A stretch of DNA of 37,915 bases from an uncultured Senegalimassilia sp. (GTDB lineage Bacteria > Actinomycetota > Coriobacteriia > Coriobacteriales > Eggerthellaceae). This document shows positions 9,253-18,719 of the stretch, piece after piece. Under the pieces are notes generated by a model. It worked only from the letters and a program-made list of their open reading frames with translations, ran no database searches and was not told the DNA's origin. Each line of letters opens with the position of its first letter. Within the stretch, counting starts at the first letter, position 1. The translations under genes were made by a program, and so were the position numbers. The stretch is taken from positions 1-37,915 of the forward strand of contig CAKTWI010000021.1 in the NCBI GenBank assembly GCA_934630815.1. Reading direction: 5' to 3'.

Positions 9253-11313
9253 TCACGAATCTCCTTCCCCGCCGACGACCATTTCGTTTCTTGTCTGCTC
9301 ATTATACTGCTGCAGCACCGTATACAGCTCATTGGCAACCTGGACGGGCACCACCTGGGCATCAAGGATGTCCTGCAAGCTTGCAGCCTTGAGCCGCTTA
9401 AAGCTCTTGAAGTGCTTGAGGAGCGCTTTCTTGCGCACCGGGCCCAAACCTTCAACCTCATCCAGGATGCTTGCCGTCATTCCCTTGCCGCGCAATTGAC
9501 GATGGAATTCGATGGCGAAGCGGTGCGCCTCGTCTCGAACCTGCTTGACCAAATACAAGCTGGCGCTTCCGCCCGGCAACACCACCGGGCCCGTATCCTG
9601 CCACGGCACGAACAGCTCCTCGTCGCGCTTCGCCAAGCCGCACAAGGCGATGTCATGGATCCCCATGCTGTCGAACTGCTGCATGACGGCGTTGAGCTGC
9701 GGCAGACCGCCATCCAAGATGATGAGGTCGGGCTTTTTGCCGAACCGCTCGTCCGCCATGCGCTCTGCGCAATACCTGCGGCTCATAACCTCCTGCATGG
9801 ACAGGAAGTCGTTCGCCTCGTCAAGCTGGGCCTTGATCTTGAAGCGTCGATATTGCCCCTTGTCAGGCCTTCCATTGGTAAACACCACCATGGATGCGAC
9901 GGTATACGTACCGTGGTTGGTGGAAATGTCGAAGCATTCGATGCGCATTGGCGGCGCATCGAGCGCCAAGGCGCTCTCCAGCTGCAGCAAGGCATCGTTG
10001 ATGCGCTTATCCTCGTAGTTCGTGCGCACTTTATAGCGCATGAGCGTATGTTTGGCATTCTGCTCAGCCATCGAGACAAGGTCGGCTTTCTCCCCGCGTT
10101 CGGGGACCGTGAACCGAACCTTCGCGCCATGCGCGCTTGCAAGCTTGTCGGTAAGCCACTGCTCCATGGCTTCAGCGTCCTCGGGCATGACGCGCACGAC
10201 CACCTCGTGCGGGATTGACGTGGTGGCATCGTAGTAGCGTAGCAAGAACATGTGCAGCAGATCCTGGTCGGGAATGTCGGTGCCGCGGTTGAGCACGAAC
10301 TCGTTGCTGTTGATGATGCGTCCCTCGCGCACCATGAGCACGTGCACACCCGCAATGGTCTCCTCCCGGAAAAAGCCGATGACATCAGCATCAAGGTTGC
10401 GCGAGCTTACCGCATGCTGCTTATCGCATAAGCTGTTTATGGTGTCGATCCGCGCCTTGATGCGGCCGGCCCGCTCGAAATCGAGCTCGGAAGCGGCCTC
10501 TTGCATTTCCCGGGAAAGCTCTTCCACGAACTCCCGATGGTTGCCTGAGAGGAAACGCTCGATCCGGCTGACGTTGGCGGCATATTGCTCGGGCGTGACG
10601 CGACCGCAGCACGCCCCAGGCCCCAAGCCCACGTGCGCATCGAAGCACGGTCGCGCATCGGACGCCAAGCATGCGAGCGGATCCTTTTCCAACTTGCGCT
10701 TCAGCGAACGCCAATCAGCGCAGCTCGATGAGCACAACGGCACCACTCGCCGCGCAATGTCGACCATGCGACGGGCGGCGCGGCTGTCGGTATAGGGTCC
10801 GAAATAACGCGTGTCAGCGCGATGCTTCTCGCGCGTGTACTTGATGGCAGGGAACACGTCGCCTTTCGTGATGGCGATGAACGGGTAGGATTTATCGTCC
10901 TTGAAGTCAGCGTTGAACCAGGGAGCGTGCTGGTTGATGAGGTTCTTCTCGAGCACCAAGGACTCGTGCTCGTTGCCGACCACGATGTACTCGAATGTGC
11001 AGATTTGCTCGACGAGCAGCGGGATCTTCGCGCGCTCATCCTGGAAGTTGACATATTGGCGCATACGCGCACGAAGCTGTTTGGCCTTACCGACATAGAT
11101 GACCTGACCGTGCTTGTCTTTCCACAGATACACGCCGGGAAGAGTCGGCACCGCATCAAGCTCGCGCTTGATGCGCGCAAGCTTCTGCTCGAACGTCTCC
11201 CCTTGCGGCACCTGAACGTCCCCGTCCCCGGCGACGCCGTGTGCCTTTCCAGAACCGCCTTCGGTGAAACCCGAGGTTCGGCTATATCGTTGGAATTCCT
11301 CCGGCTTGCTCAC
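9253..11313 (-). CDS. uvrC: Excinuclease ABC subunit C
   Basis: Makes the dual incision in nucleotide excision repair together with UvrA and UvrB. The 686-residue protein has an N-terminal GIY-YIG nuclease (TLPGVYLWKD ... VIYVGKAKQLRARM), a UVR domain (about residues 230-265), the RNase H-like C-terminal endonuclease (LIILDGGLPQLNAV), and helix-hairpin-helix motifs near the end (VEGLGPVRKKALLKHF). The GTG at 11313 forms a GTGA overlap with the pcrA stop and follows GGAGG, so the two genes are translationally coupled. It shares the SOS-type control region in front of pcrA. Confidence 0.96.
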   Translation of the reverse strand: MSKPEEFQRYSRTSGFTEGGSGKAHGVAGDGDVQVPQGETFEQKLARIKRELDAVPTLPGVYLWKDKHGQVIYVGKAKQLRARMRQYVNFQDERAKIPLLVEQICTFEYIVVGNEHESLVLEKNLINQHAPWFNADFKDDKSYPFIAITKGDVFPAIKYTREKHRADTRYFGPYTDSRAARRMVDIARRVVPLCSSSCADWRSLKRKLEKDPLACLASDARPCFDAHVGLGPGACCGRVTPEQYAANVSRIERFLSGNHREFVEELSREMQEAASELDFERAGRIKARIDTINSLCDKQHAVSSRNLDADVIGFFREETIAGVHVLMVREGRIINSNEFVLNRGTDIPDQDLLHMFLLRYYDATTSIPHEVVVRVMPEDAEAMEQWLTDKLASAHGAKVRFTVPERGEKADLVSMAEQNAKHTLMRYKVRTNYEDKRINDALLQLESALALDAPPMRIECFDISTNHGTYTVASMVVFTNGRPDKGQYRRFKIKAQLDEANDFLSMQEVMSRRYCAERMADERFGKKPDLIILDGGLPQLNAVMQQFDSMGIHDIALCGLAKRDEELFVPWQDTGPVVLPGGSASLYLVKQVRDEAHRFAIEFHRQLRGKGMTASILDEVEGLGPVRKKALLKHFKSFKRLKAASLQDILDAQVVPVQVANELYTVLQQYNEQTRNEMVVGGEGDS

Positions 11314-13499
11314 ACTACCTCCAGCTTGACGCGAAACGAAATGCAACGCGGCGTATCCAATTCGTCGAATGCAATGATATAGGCCCGCTTCTGCTCGTCG
11401 ATGCCTTGCACGACACCCTGTCCGAACGCCTTGTGGACAACGCGCGTGCCCGGCGTGATAGACGCTTGCCCCGCAAGATCGGCGATCCAGCGATCGGTGG
11501 CTTCATAAGCGCTGCGAGCGTCATCGAGCTGGGAGTCCGCAGGCCTGTTTGAAAACTCAAGGGCCGATGGGTCGATATCAAGGAGAAACCGCGAAGGGTA
11601 CCGCGGCGTTCCTTGATGCCCGAAGCCCTCGGCCTCGGTAAGATAGAGCCCATCCTTGGCGCGCGTGAACGCAACGAACGCAAGGCGACGCTCCTCCTCC
11701 ATGGCCTCGACCGTACGCGTTTTGCGCGATGGCAGCACGCCTTCGGACAGCGAGCAAACGAAAACGTGGCTGAATTCCAGGCCCTTAGCAGCATGGATGG
11801 TCATAAGACGCACGTTATCCTTTGACGCATCCGCGATATCGGCATTGGAGAGCAAGGCTACGTGATGCAGATAGTGGCCAATGGTAACCTCCTCGCCGCA
11901 TGTTGTCTCGAACTCGTATACCGACTGCTTTAACTCGGCAAGGTTATCGAGCCGTTCCTGGCTTCCCTCGGTGCGCAGCATCTGCTCATAGCCGCTTTCG
12001 TCGAGCAGCGCCGAGAGCACCTCCGACACCGGGCGGCCCTCAACGGACCTGCGAAAACCATGCACGAGCGCCACAAGCTGTTTCGCCTTCGTGCGTTTGA
12101 AGATGTCATCCTCGCACGTTGCCTCAAGAGCCTGCAGCATGGTGCATCCATGCTCGTCGCAATACTGCTGCAGATACGCCATGCGACGTTGGCCGAGATT
12201 GCGCTTGGGCACGTTAGCCACGCGTAGAAACGCCAAGTCGTCCCCCACCGCGATAAGGCGCAGGTAACATAGCGCATCCTTGATTTCGCTCCTGCCGAAA
12301 AAGGGCACACCGCTGAAGAGCGAATACGGGATATCAGCCTTGAGAAAAGCCTCCTCAACCGAACGCGATGCGTAATGTGCGCGATATAGCACCGCCATAT
12401 CGCGATAAGCAACCCCCTTGCCATGCAATGCAGCCACGCCTTCGGCGACCCACGCCGCTTCGGCCTGAGGCGATACGGCATGATGCCAGACCGTCGGACC
12501 AAACGAGCGTCGAGCGGCGACAAGGTCCTTCGGGATACGCATATGGTTTTTCGCGATAAGCGAATTCGCCACCGCAAGCACCTGAGGCACCGACCGATGG
12601 TTCTCAAGCATCATGATGGTGCGCGTGCCGGGGAAGCGCTTATCGAAGCCAAGCAGCAGTTTCACGTCCGCGCCACGCCATGTGTAGATGGTTTGATCGG
12701 GGTCGCCGACCACGAACAGGTTCTTGTGATAGCCCTGCAGCACCTCCATGAGCTGGTATTGCAACGCATCGATATCCTGGAACTCGTCGACCATGATGTA
12801 TTCCAACCGCTGCTGCCATTTGAGGCAGATATCAGGGAACCGCTCGAACACGTAGAGCGTGAATACGATCAAGTCGTTGTAATCGAGTCCGAAACACTTC
12901 CGTTCCTGGTAAAGATACCCATAGAAAATGATATCCCGCACATCATCGGCCTGCAAATACCGTTCACGCAGCTGCGAGATAGGCCATTCGAGCATGTCCA
13001 GATAATAGCTGGGATGCTCCTTGAGCTTCTGCATCTCGATCATATCGCGCGCATTCGAAAACGTCATATCGCGCAACGTAAGGCCGCGTTCTTCATAGAT
13101 AGTCTGCAACATGGCATCGATGTCGGCGTTATCGAGCACCAGAAAGCTTTTCGGATACCGTACGGCATGGGAATCTTCCTGAAGAACCGAAACGCAAAAG
13201 CCATGGAACGTGTTGATGTAGCCGGTGTCGTGATCGCCGGTAAGGCGGCGGATGCGCCTGCGCATTTCGTTGGCAGCCTTGTTCGTGAACGTGACGCACA
13301 GGATGTTGCCCGGCAGGATGCCCAGCTCGTTGACCAGATATGCGAATCGCTGCGTCAGCGCAGCCGTTTTCCCCGTGCCAGCGCCTGCGATGACGCGCAC
13401 GTAACCTTCCGTTGCCGTAACGGCCTGTCGTTGAGCAGCATTGAGCTGCGGCTCTTCGTCGAGCTTACCCAACGCGCGATATGTCGTCATAGAATCCAT
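11310..13499 (-). CDS. pcrA: UvrD/PcrA-type 3'-5' DNA helicase
   Basis: Superfamily 1A helicase for repair, displacement of UvrBC or RecA, and plasmid replication. The 729-residue product has, in order, the Q motif (NAAQRQAV), Walker A GAGTGKT, TFTNKAANEM (motif Ia), DEFQDID (motif II), GDPDQTIYTWRGA (III), the motif IV ENHRS, MTIHAAKGLEF (V) and EERRLAFVAFTRA (VI). The C-terminal 60 residues (GTRVVHKAFGQGVV) form a Tudor-like tail as in PcrA. No good Shine-Dalgarno precedes ATG 13499. An in-frame ATG at 13490 is an alternative. It heads the pcrA-uvrC-rapZ-yvcK-whiA operon and has a LexA-type box at 13554-13567. Confidence 0.95.
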   Translation of the reverse strand: MDSMTTYRALGKLDEEPQLNAAQRQAVTATEGYVRVIAGAGTGKTAALTQRFAYLVNELGILPGNILCVTFTNKAANEMRRRIRRLTGDHDTGYINTFHGFCVSVLQEDSHAVRYPKSFLVLDNADIDAMLQTIYEERGLTLRDMTFSNARDMIEMQKLKEHPSYYLDMLEWPISQLRERYLQADDVRDIIFYGYLYQERKCFGLDYNDLIVFTLYVFERFPDICLKWQQRLEYIMVDEFQDIDALQYQLMEVLQGYHKNLFVVGDPDQTIYTWRGADVKLLLGFDKRFPGTRTIMMLENHRSVPQVLAVANSLIAKNHMRIPKDLVAARRSFGPTVWHHAVSPQAEAAWVAEGVAALHGKGVAYRDMAVLYRAHYASRSVEEAFLKADIPYSLFSGVPFFGRSEIKDALCYLRLIAVGDDLAFLRVANVPKRNLGQRRMAYLQQYCDEHGCTMLQALEATCEDDIFKRTKAKQLVALVHGFRRSVEGRPVSEVLSALLDESGYEQMLRTEGSQERLDNLAELKQSVYEFETTCGEEVTIGHYLHHVALLSNADIADASKDNVRLMTIHAAKGLEFSHVFVCSLSEGVLPSRKTRTVEAMEEERRLAFVAFTRAKDGLYLTEAEGFGHQGTPRYPSRFLLDIDPSALEFSNRPADSQLDDARSAYEATDRWIADLAGQASITPGTRVVHKAFGQGVVQGIDEQKRAYIIAFDELDTPRCISFRVKLEVV

Positions 13500-13531
13500 A
13501 ACGAGGAGTATATCAAATAGGGAACGCCTGT

Positions 13532-13567
13532 TCTATATCGAAGCGAGTAATTTCGAACAATTGTTCT
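13532..13567 (-). promoter_or_regulatory. LexA/SOS-type operator overlapping the pcrA promoter
   Basis: The palindrome CGAACAATTGTTCT (13554-13567) matches the Gram-positive LexA box, GAAC-N4-GTTC with a flanking C. On the minus strand its TTGTTC half (13560-13555) could serve as -35, with TATAGA (13537-13532) as -10 at a 17-nt spacing. The pcrA ATG lies 33 nt below the -10. A second possible -10, TATACT, is at 13512-13507. A LexA box across the promoter would make pcrA-uvrC damage-inducible (inference). Confidence 0.65.
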
Positions 13568-13574
13568 CGGGTTC

Positions 13575-14768
13575 CTATCTGACTTTTTGCGCTTTCATAT
13601 GTTTGATCAGCACGAATGCGCAGTACAACAAAGCAAGAAGCGCGATGAAGGCACCCACGAAACCCACATCGGCGATGGTCCCGAACGTACACACGCCCCC
13701 GCCGATGAAGCTGCCCGTGCCGATACCGAGGTTGAAGATGCCGGAGAAGATGGCCATGGCAACCGTCTGCTCTCCATCGCTTGCAAACTCGATAATCTCG
13801 GCCTGATAGACGATGGAATACCCCGATCCGGCGATGCCCCATAGCATGCATACGGCGAACACGCCTGCCACTCCGAGGGCGGCGGGACGCAGGAGCGCAA
13901 GCGCCAAGGCCACGCCCGCGACAACCCAAACGGCGAATGCCCAGCGATGACCATGGTAAAACCGCGAGCATATGGCGCTTCCGACAAGGCCCGCGATGCC
14001 GAAGGCCACCAATGCCATGGTGACGACCTGCTCGTCCATGCCGCCCACCTGCAACAGGAACGGCTCGATATAGCTATAGCCCGTGTAGTATCCCATGGCG
14101 TACAAAGCAGTCACTATGAAGATGCCCATGAGCACCTTGTTCCGCAAAATGCTGGGAAGCTGCTTGAGCGTGAAGGGCTTGCTCGCGAGGATTTTCGGGA
14201 ACACCACCGCCAAGTATGCCAGCACCAGCGCGCTTACCGCGCACACGCAGCCGAAGGTTTGGCGCCAGCCCAGCCAAAGCCCCACCATGCGTCCAAGCGG
14301 CAACCCGACCACCATGGCAAGCGCCGATCCGGTGACCACGGCGCTAACGGCCATGGGCGCGTGCCTCTCGTCGACGACTTTCACCGCCACGGGAGCGGCA
14401 ATGGCCCAGAACACCGAATGCGCGCAGGCGACCACCAAACGAGCGGCCATAAGCAAGCCATAGCTGGGAGCCAGGGCCGAAAGCGCCTGCCCAGCGCAGA
14501 ACACGCCGATGACCAAGAGCATGAGCGGCCGAAACGCCAAACGGGAGCCCAATATCATAAGGGGAAGCGACAGCAGCATGACCGCCCAGGCATACACGGA
14601 GATGATGAGCCCTGTCACGCCCTCGCTCGTCCCGAACGAGGCGCCGATGCCGGTCAGAAGGCCGACCGGCATGAATTCCGAGGTATTGAATATGAACGCG
14701 GAAACGGTGATGCCGATCAGCGGCAGCCATTCCCGCAGCGTAAGCTTGTTATCCACGAACCTTGTCAT
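13575..14768 (-). CDS. MFS efflux transporter, SotB/DHA1-like
   Basis: Twelve-helix major facilitator of the drug:H+ antiporter group. The 397-residue product has the FNTSEFMPVGLL segment (about residues 27-38) typical of SotB/YdeA sugar-efflux and arabinose-efflux permeases. Hydrophobic helices are spaced through the sequence, with a short central loop near FPKILASKPFTLKQLP. The ATG at 14768 is preceded by GGAAGG at a long spacing. It is transcribed alone, downstream of no obvious partner, and ends 76 nt before the pcrA start region. The substrate cannot be told from sequence; sugar or small-molecule export is the family expectation. Confidence 0.85.
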   Translation of the reverse strand: MTRFVDNKLTLREWLPLIGITVSAFIFNTSEFMPVGLLTGIGASFGTSEGVTGLIISVYAWAVMLLSLPLMILGSRLAFRPLMLLVIGVFCAGQALSALAPSYGLLMAARLVVACAHSVFWAIAAPVAVKVVDERHAPMAVSAVVTGSALAMVVGLPLGRMVGLWLGWRQTFGCVCAVSALVLAYLAVVFPKILASKPFTLKQLPSILRNKVLMGIFIVTALYAMGYYTGYSYIEPFLLQVGGMDEQVVTMALVAFGIAGLVGSAICSRFYHGHRWAFAVWVVAGVALALALLRPAALGVAGVFAVCMLWGIAGSGYSIVYQAEIIEFASDGEQTVAMAIFSGIFNLGIGTGSFIGGGVCTFGTIADVGFVGAFIALLALLYCAFVLIKHMKAQKVR

Positions 14769-15154
14769 GAACCGAGCGCTTCCTTCCCTTTTCCCTTTGC
14801 GCGGATATGGGATTGTAGCCCCAGGACGAATCGCGGAGCATGTGGATGGGCGCCTTCAGATAACCCTCACGAACCGCCCACCGCATGCACACCGGCAAGG
14901 CGCAATGCCGATTGCGCGACACTGCAAGCAAGCAGCTTACGCTGAGCGCAGGCGACCCGCCGCACGCACATCCGGACAACGCGGAAGCGGGACCCGCCGC
15001 ATCACGAGACAAGCCGTCCGCTCCAAGCAAACGCCCGTCCGCCGCAGGTCGCCGCTCTTTGTTTCGGCTTCGTTAACATACCGTTTCGAGCGATTTCCGA
15101 ATCCTATAATGCAACCCGTTAACACAACATTCCATCCGCTAGGAGGTTCACGCA
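14769..15154. other. Divergent intergenic region between the MFS gene and gdhA
   Basis: 386 nt between the divergent MFS gene and gdhA. It contains a likely gdhA -10 hexamer TATAAT at 15105-15110, without a good -35, and two GTTAAC palindromes at 15072-15077 and 15118-15123 that flank it 46 nt apart. They could be a paired operator. Nothing that looks coding was seen. Confidence 0.5.
15105..15110 (+). promoter_or_regulatory. Probable -10 element of gdhA
   Basis: A perfect TATAAT, 45 nt before the gdhA ATG. No hexamer close to TTGACA stands 16-18 nt upstream, so the promoter may need an activator. The GTTAAC palindromes on both sides are candidate binding sites. Confidence 0.5.
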
Positions 15155-16510
15155 ATGACTTACGCTGAGCGCATCATCGAGCAGGTCAAGGCGAAAAACG
15201 CCGAGCAGCCCGAGTTCATCCAGGCAGCCACCGAGATCCTGGGCACCCTGCAGCCGGCACTCGACGCCCATCCGGAGTTCGAGGAGGCGGCCCTGCTTGA
15301 GCGCATCATCGAACCCGAGCGCATCATCCAGTTCCGCGTCCCGTGGGTCGACGATTCCGGCAAGGTCCAGGTCAACCGCGGCTTCCGCGTGGAGTACAAC
15401 TCCGCCATCGGCCCCTACAAGGGCGGCCTGCGCTTCAACCCCACCGTCACGCTCGGCATGCTGAAGTTCCTGGGCTTCGAGCAGATCTTCAAGAACGCTC
15501 TGACCACCCTTCCCATGGGCGGCGGCAAGGGCGGCTCCGACTTCGACCCGAAGGGTAAGTCCAACAACGAGATCATGCGCTTCTGCCAGTCCTTCATGAA
15601 CGAGCTCTCCCGCCACATCGGCCCGAACACCGACGTGCCGGCTGGCGACCTGGGCGTCGGCGGCCGCGAGGTCGGCTACATGTTCGGCCAGTACAAGCGC
15701 CTGCGCAACGAGTGGACCGGCGTGCTCACCGGTAAGGGCCTGTCCTTCGGCGGCTCGCTGGCCCGTACCGAGGCCACCGGCTACGGCCTGGTGTACTTCG
15801 TCGATGAGTACCTGAAGTCCAACGGCGACTCCTTCGAGGGCAAGAATGTCGTCGTGCACGGCTCCGGCAACGTTGCCATCTACGCCGTCCAGAAGGTTTC
15901 CCAGCTTGGCGGCAAGGTCCTGGCCTGCTCCGACACCAAGGGTTGGGTCGAGGACCCCGAGGGTATCGACTACCAGGTGCTCGAGCACGTCTACAACAAG
16001 AAGCGCTCCGGCCATGACAAGGGCGTTTCCCTGGCCATGTACGTCGACGAGCGTCCGAACGCCATCTGGCACGAGGGCGACGGCCGCGGCGTGTGGCAGC
16101 TGCCCTGCGACATCGCCCTGCCCTGCGCACGTGAGAACACGCTGCACCTCGACGACGCCAAGGCCCTGGTTGCCAACGGCTGCAAGGTGGTCGGCGAGGG
16201 CGCGAACATGCCCACCACGCTCGACGCCACCGAGTACCTGCAGGAAAACGGCGTGGCCTTCATGCCCGGCAAGGCTGCCAACGCCGGCGGCGTGCTGGTC
16301 TCCGGCCTGGAGATGAGCCAGAACGCCGAGCACCTGAGCTGGACCTTCGAAGAGGTCGACGGCAAGCTCGAGCAGCTCATGCGCGGCATGTTCCACAATG
16401 TGGACGACACTGCCAAGAAGTACGGCCATGAGGGCAACTTCGTCATGGGCGCCAACATCGCCGGCTTCCTGAAGGTCGCCGACGCCATGATGACCCAGGG
16501 CATCGTGTAA
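15155..16510 (+). CDS. gdhA: NADP-specific glutamate dehydrogenase
   Basis: Reversibly aminates 2-oxoglutarate to glutamate, a main route of ammonium assimilation in anaerobes. The 451-residue product is of the small hexameric class and has GPYKGGLRF, the catalytic LPMGGGKGGSDFDPKGKS, the PAGDLGVGGREVGYM loop and the Rossmann segment VVVHGSGNVA. The ATG follows AGGAGG at good spacing. The codons are almost all C- or G-ending, including nearly exclusive use of CTG and AAG, which suggests very high expression. It is monocistronic, with a strong terminator 30 nt after the stop. The NADP assignment is by family resemblance. Confidence 0.95.
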   Translation: MTYAERIIEQVKAKNAEQPEFIQAATEILGTLQPALDAHPEFEEAALLERIIEPERIIQFRVPWVDDSGKVQVNRGFRVEYNSAIGPYKGGLRFNPTVTLGMLKFLGFEQIFKNALTTLPMGGGKGGSDFDPKGKSNNEIMRFCQSFMNELSRHIGPNTDVPAGDLGVGGREVGYMFGQYKRLRNEWTGVLTGKGLSFGGSLARTEATGYGLVYFVDEYLKSNGDSFEGKNVVVHGSGNVAIYAVQKVSQLGGKVLACSDTKGWVEDPEGIDYQVLEHVYNKKRSGHDKGVSLAMYVDERPNAIWHEGDGRGVWQLPCDIALPCARENTLHLDDAKALVANGCKVVGEGANMPTTLDATEYLQENGVAFMPGKAANAGGVLVSGLEMSQNAEHLSWTFEEVDGKLEQLMRGMFHNVDDTAKKYGHEGNFVMGANIAGFLKVADAMMTQGIV

Positions 16511-16538
16511 GGGCAGCAACCCATATCACCGCAAAAAT

Positions 16539-16570
16539 AGAAGCGACCCAATCGGGTCGCTTCTTTTTTC
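16539..16570 (+). terminator. Intrinsic terminator of gdhA
   Basis: Perfect 10-bp stem GAAGCGACCC/GGGTCGCTTC with a 4-nt loop, then six T (16564-16569). Confidence 0.92.
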
Positions 16571-16798
16571 GGTTTTCACGAAGGAGAGGACGAACGCGAT
16601 CCAAGATGAATGCGCCGTAAGGGCAATACCGCGAACCATACGAACGCGGGCAACGAACACCCTACCGGGTTCAGCGCACTATGGCTTGAAAGGGATGGTC
16701 GAACAGCGATAGCCGCTCGACCATAGCCCCTCCCTACAGGTTTGCAACACCTAGCCAACGTTACCCCGCCTAGAAGGCATGCATCCTCTCGGCCAACG
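16571..16798. other. Intergenic region between gdhA and ribF (convergent)
   Basis: No gene seen. An inverted repeat ATGGTCGA/TCGACCAT (16695-16702/16717-16724), with AGCG/CGCT inside, could fold in the ribF read-through transcript. It lacks a T-run, so its role as terminator of the leftward operon is uncertain. Confidence 0.4.
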
Positions 16799-17722
16799 CT
16801 ATAGGTTTTCGCGCACCCAATCGATGTTGGCCTGCACGGCGGCGATGAGCTCTGAGATATCGTCGAAGGCGCGCATCGGGCGGAGCCATTTCATGAACTC
16901 AACCTTCATATACTGGCCATAGATATTGCCATCGAAGTCGAGGATGTGCACCTCGCAGGTTGCCGTGGCGCGATCGGCGAACGTTGCCGCAACGCCCACG
17001 TTCACCGCTGCCTTGTAGCGCTTGCCGTCAACGTGCGCATATGCCGCGTACACGCCATCGGAAAGCGGGCGCATCTGGTCGGGAACCTCGAGATTCGCGG
17101 TACGGATACCCATATCAGCTCCCTCGCCGCGACCGGGGCGCACAATGCCCGTCATGAAATACGGACGCCCAAGCAGATGATTCGCTTCGTCGAGCTTCCC
17201 GTCCGCCAACAGCAAACGAATGCGCGTGGCGGTGATGGGAGCGCCATCCTCGCTTTTCAGATCATGGGCATGCACCTGCATGCCATGACGATCGGCCCAC
17301 GTGCGCAGCTCCGGCACCGAGCCGGCGGCTTTCGCCCCGAAATGGAAATCGAAACCCACGTGCAGATGTGCGGGAACGCCGGTGCCGAACGTGCGGACCA
17401 GGAATTCCTCGGGCGAGCTGGCCGCGAACTCGCGCGTGAACGGAAGGGCAACCACCGCATCGACGCCGGTTTGCGCGAGCATCTCCAAGCGCTCCTCGTT
17501 CGACATGAGCTTACGGAGACGCTGGGCATGGAACATCTCGTCGGGATCGATGTCGAACGTGAGCGCGATGGAATTCCCGCCGTTTTCGCGCGCGGTATCC
17601 TGCGCACACGACAAAAGGAACCTATGACCCCGATGCACACCATCGAACACGCCGAACGCGCACGAGGCGCCTTGGAAATACCCGCGATCGAACGTTTCGT
17701 CGGCCTTAAAGATCTGCGCCAC
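16799..17722 (-). CDS. ribF: Bifunctional riboflavin kinase / FAD synthetase
   Basis: Phosphorylates riboflavin to FMN and adenylates FMN to FAD. The 307-residue product has an N-terminal nucleotidyltransferase domain (FGVFDGVHRGHR, about residues 23-34; ISSTRIR-like ITATRIRLLL) and a C-terminal flavokinase domain (YFMTGIVRPGRG, then TANLEVP, GVYAAYA, NVGVAATF). The flavokinase motif that usually reads PTAN reads RTAN here. The start is GTG 17722, after GGGGGTG, overlapping the truB end by 17 nt. It is the last gene of the rimP operon. FAD supply is relevant to the many flavoenzymes to the right, but the link is only circumstantial. Confidence 0.93.
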   Translation of the reverse strand: MAQIFKADETFDRGYFQGASCAFGVFDGVHRGHRFLLSCAQDTARENGGNSIALTFDIDPDEMFHAQRLRKLMSNEERLEMLAQTGVDAVVALPFTREFAASSPEEFLVRTFGTGVPAHLHVGFDFHFGAKAAGSVPELRTWADRHGMQVHAHDLKSEDGAPITATRIRLLLADGKLDEANHLLGRPYFMTGIVRPGRGEGADMGIRTANLEVPDQMRPLSDGVYAAYAHVDGKRYKAAVNVGVAATFADRATATCEVHILDFDGNIYGQYMKVEFMKWLRPMRAFDDISELIAAVQANIDWVRENL

Positions 17723-18719
17723 GAAGCACCCCCGTCTGGAACACGCAGCATGCCTTGAACGATGCACGCCTGCTGTCGTACTGATACAAGGCCACAACCT
17801 TGTTCTGGCTGATGACCGCGATAACCTCGCCTTCCTGCGGCGCCTGCACGCTCTCGCGCACGCCGGCGGTGCAAGCGCACATCTCGGCCTGGGCCGTGGT
17901 GCGCCGGCGCTCGAACAGCTGGCAATCGGCTGCACGGAGCGCATTGCCGTTGCCAACGGCCTGGGCGGCAACGCCCTCCACGTAAGCGAAGCGGACGCCT
18001 AGCAAACGAACCGGGTCCAAGGCGGCACGCAGCTTGAGCTCCTCAAGTGCCTCGAGCGGCACGCACTCGTCAAGCGTGAGGCCGCCGACCTCCAGGCGCC
18101 TGAGTGCAGCCAGATGAGCAGGACACCCGATCCTATGTCCCAGATCGCGCGCCAACGCGCGGATATAGGTGCCCTTCGACACGCGGAACTCGACATCCCA
18201 CTCGGGAAGCTGCTCTCCAACGCCCGGACGAACGGCGATGAGCTCCGCCGAATACACCTCGATATCGCGCGGGGAAAGCTCGATGATATGGCCTTCGCGG
18301 GCAGCTTCGTAGGACTTCTTCCCGTTTACCTTGATGGCAGAATACGCCGGAGGCATCTGCTTCTGCGGCCCGAGCATCTGCTCGACCGCTTGCTCCGCAA
18401 AGCAACGGTCACCGACTTCCACCGGCGCTTCACCGGTGCGCGTGACCGTACCCTCGCAGTCGTCGGTATCGGTTCCCACGCCGAACGCGATGGTAGCCCG
18501 ATACGATTTGTCGTGGCCGGTGAGGTAGGCACCCAACCTGGTGGCGGGGCCGATGCAGATAGGCAGCACGCCACTTGCAAGCGGATCGAGCGTACCCGTG
18601 TGACCGACGCGTTTCTCGCCGAAGATGCGGCGGCAGCGGTTGACCACGTCGTGGGACGTCATGCCGCTGGGCTTGTCGACGCCGACTACCAGCGACAGCC
18701 CGGATTCTCCTCGCTTCAC
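17706..18719 (-). CDS. truB: tRNA pseudouridine(55) synthase
   Basis: Converts U55 in the T-loop of tRNAs to pseudouridine. The 337-residue product has VDKPSGMTSHDVV and the catalytic GHTGTLDPLASGVLP with Asp45, followed by YSAIKVNGK and the RALARDLG segment. A C-terminal PUA-like extension is present. The start is taken as GTG 18719 because it overlaps the nrnA TGA (GTGA). Another GTG at 18728 is possible, and neither has a strong ribosome site. An AGGAGA lies within codons 3-5, before a possible downstream non-ATG start. Confidence 0.94.
   Translation of the reverse strand: MKRGESGLSLVVGVDKPSGMTSHDVVNRCRRIFGEKRVGHTGTLDPLASGVLPICIGPATRLGAYLTGHDKSYRATIAFGVGTDTDDCEGTVTRTGEAPVEVGDRCFAEQAVEQMLGPQKQMPPAYSAIKVNGKKSYEAAREGHIIELSPRDIEVYSAELIAVRPGVGEQLPEWDVEFRVSKGTYIRALARDLGHRIGCPAHLAALRRLEVGGLTLDECVPLEALEELKLRAALDPVRLLGVRFAYVEGVAAQAVGNGNALRAADCQLFERRRTTAQAEMCACTAGVRESVQAPQEGEVIAVISQNKVVALYQYDSRRASFKACCVFQTGVLRGADL

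Noticed and set aside
15119..16519. A 466-codon minus-strand frame opposite gdhA
   Set aside because: gdhA has a full family match, a strong ribosome site and a terminator in the other direction. The opposite frame is a compositional artefact.
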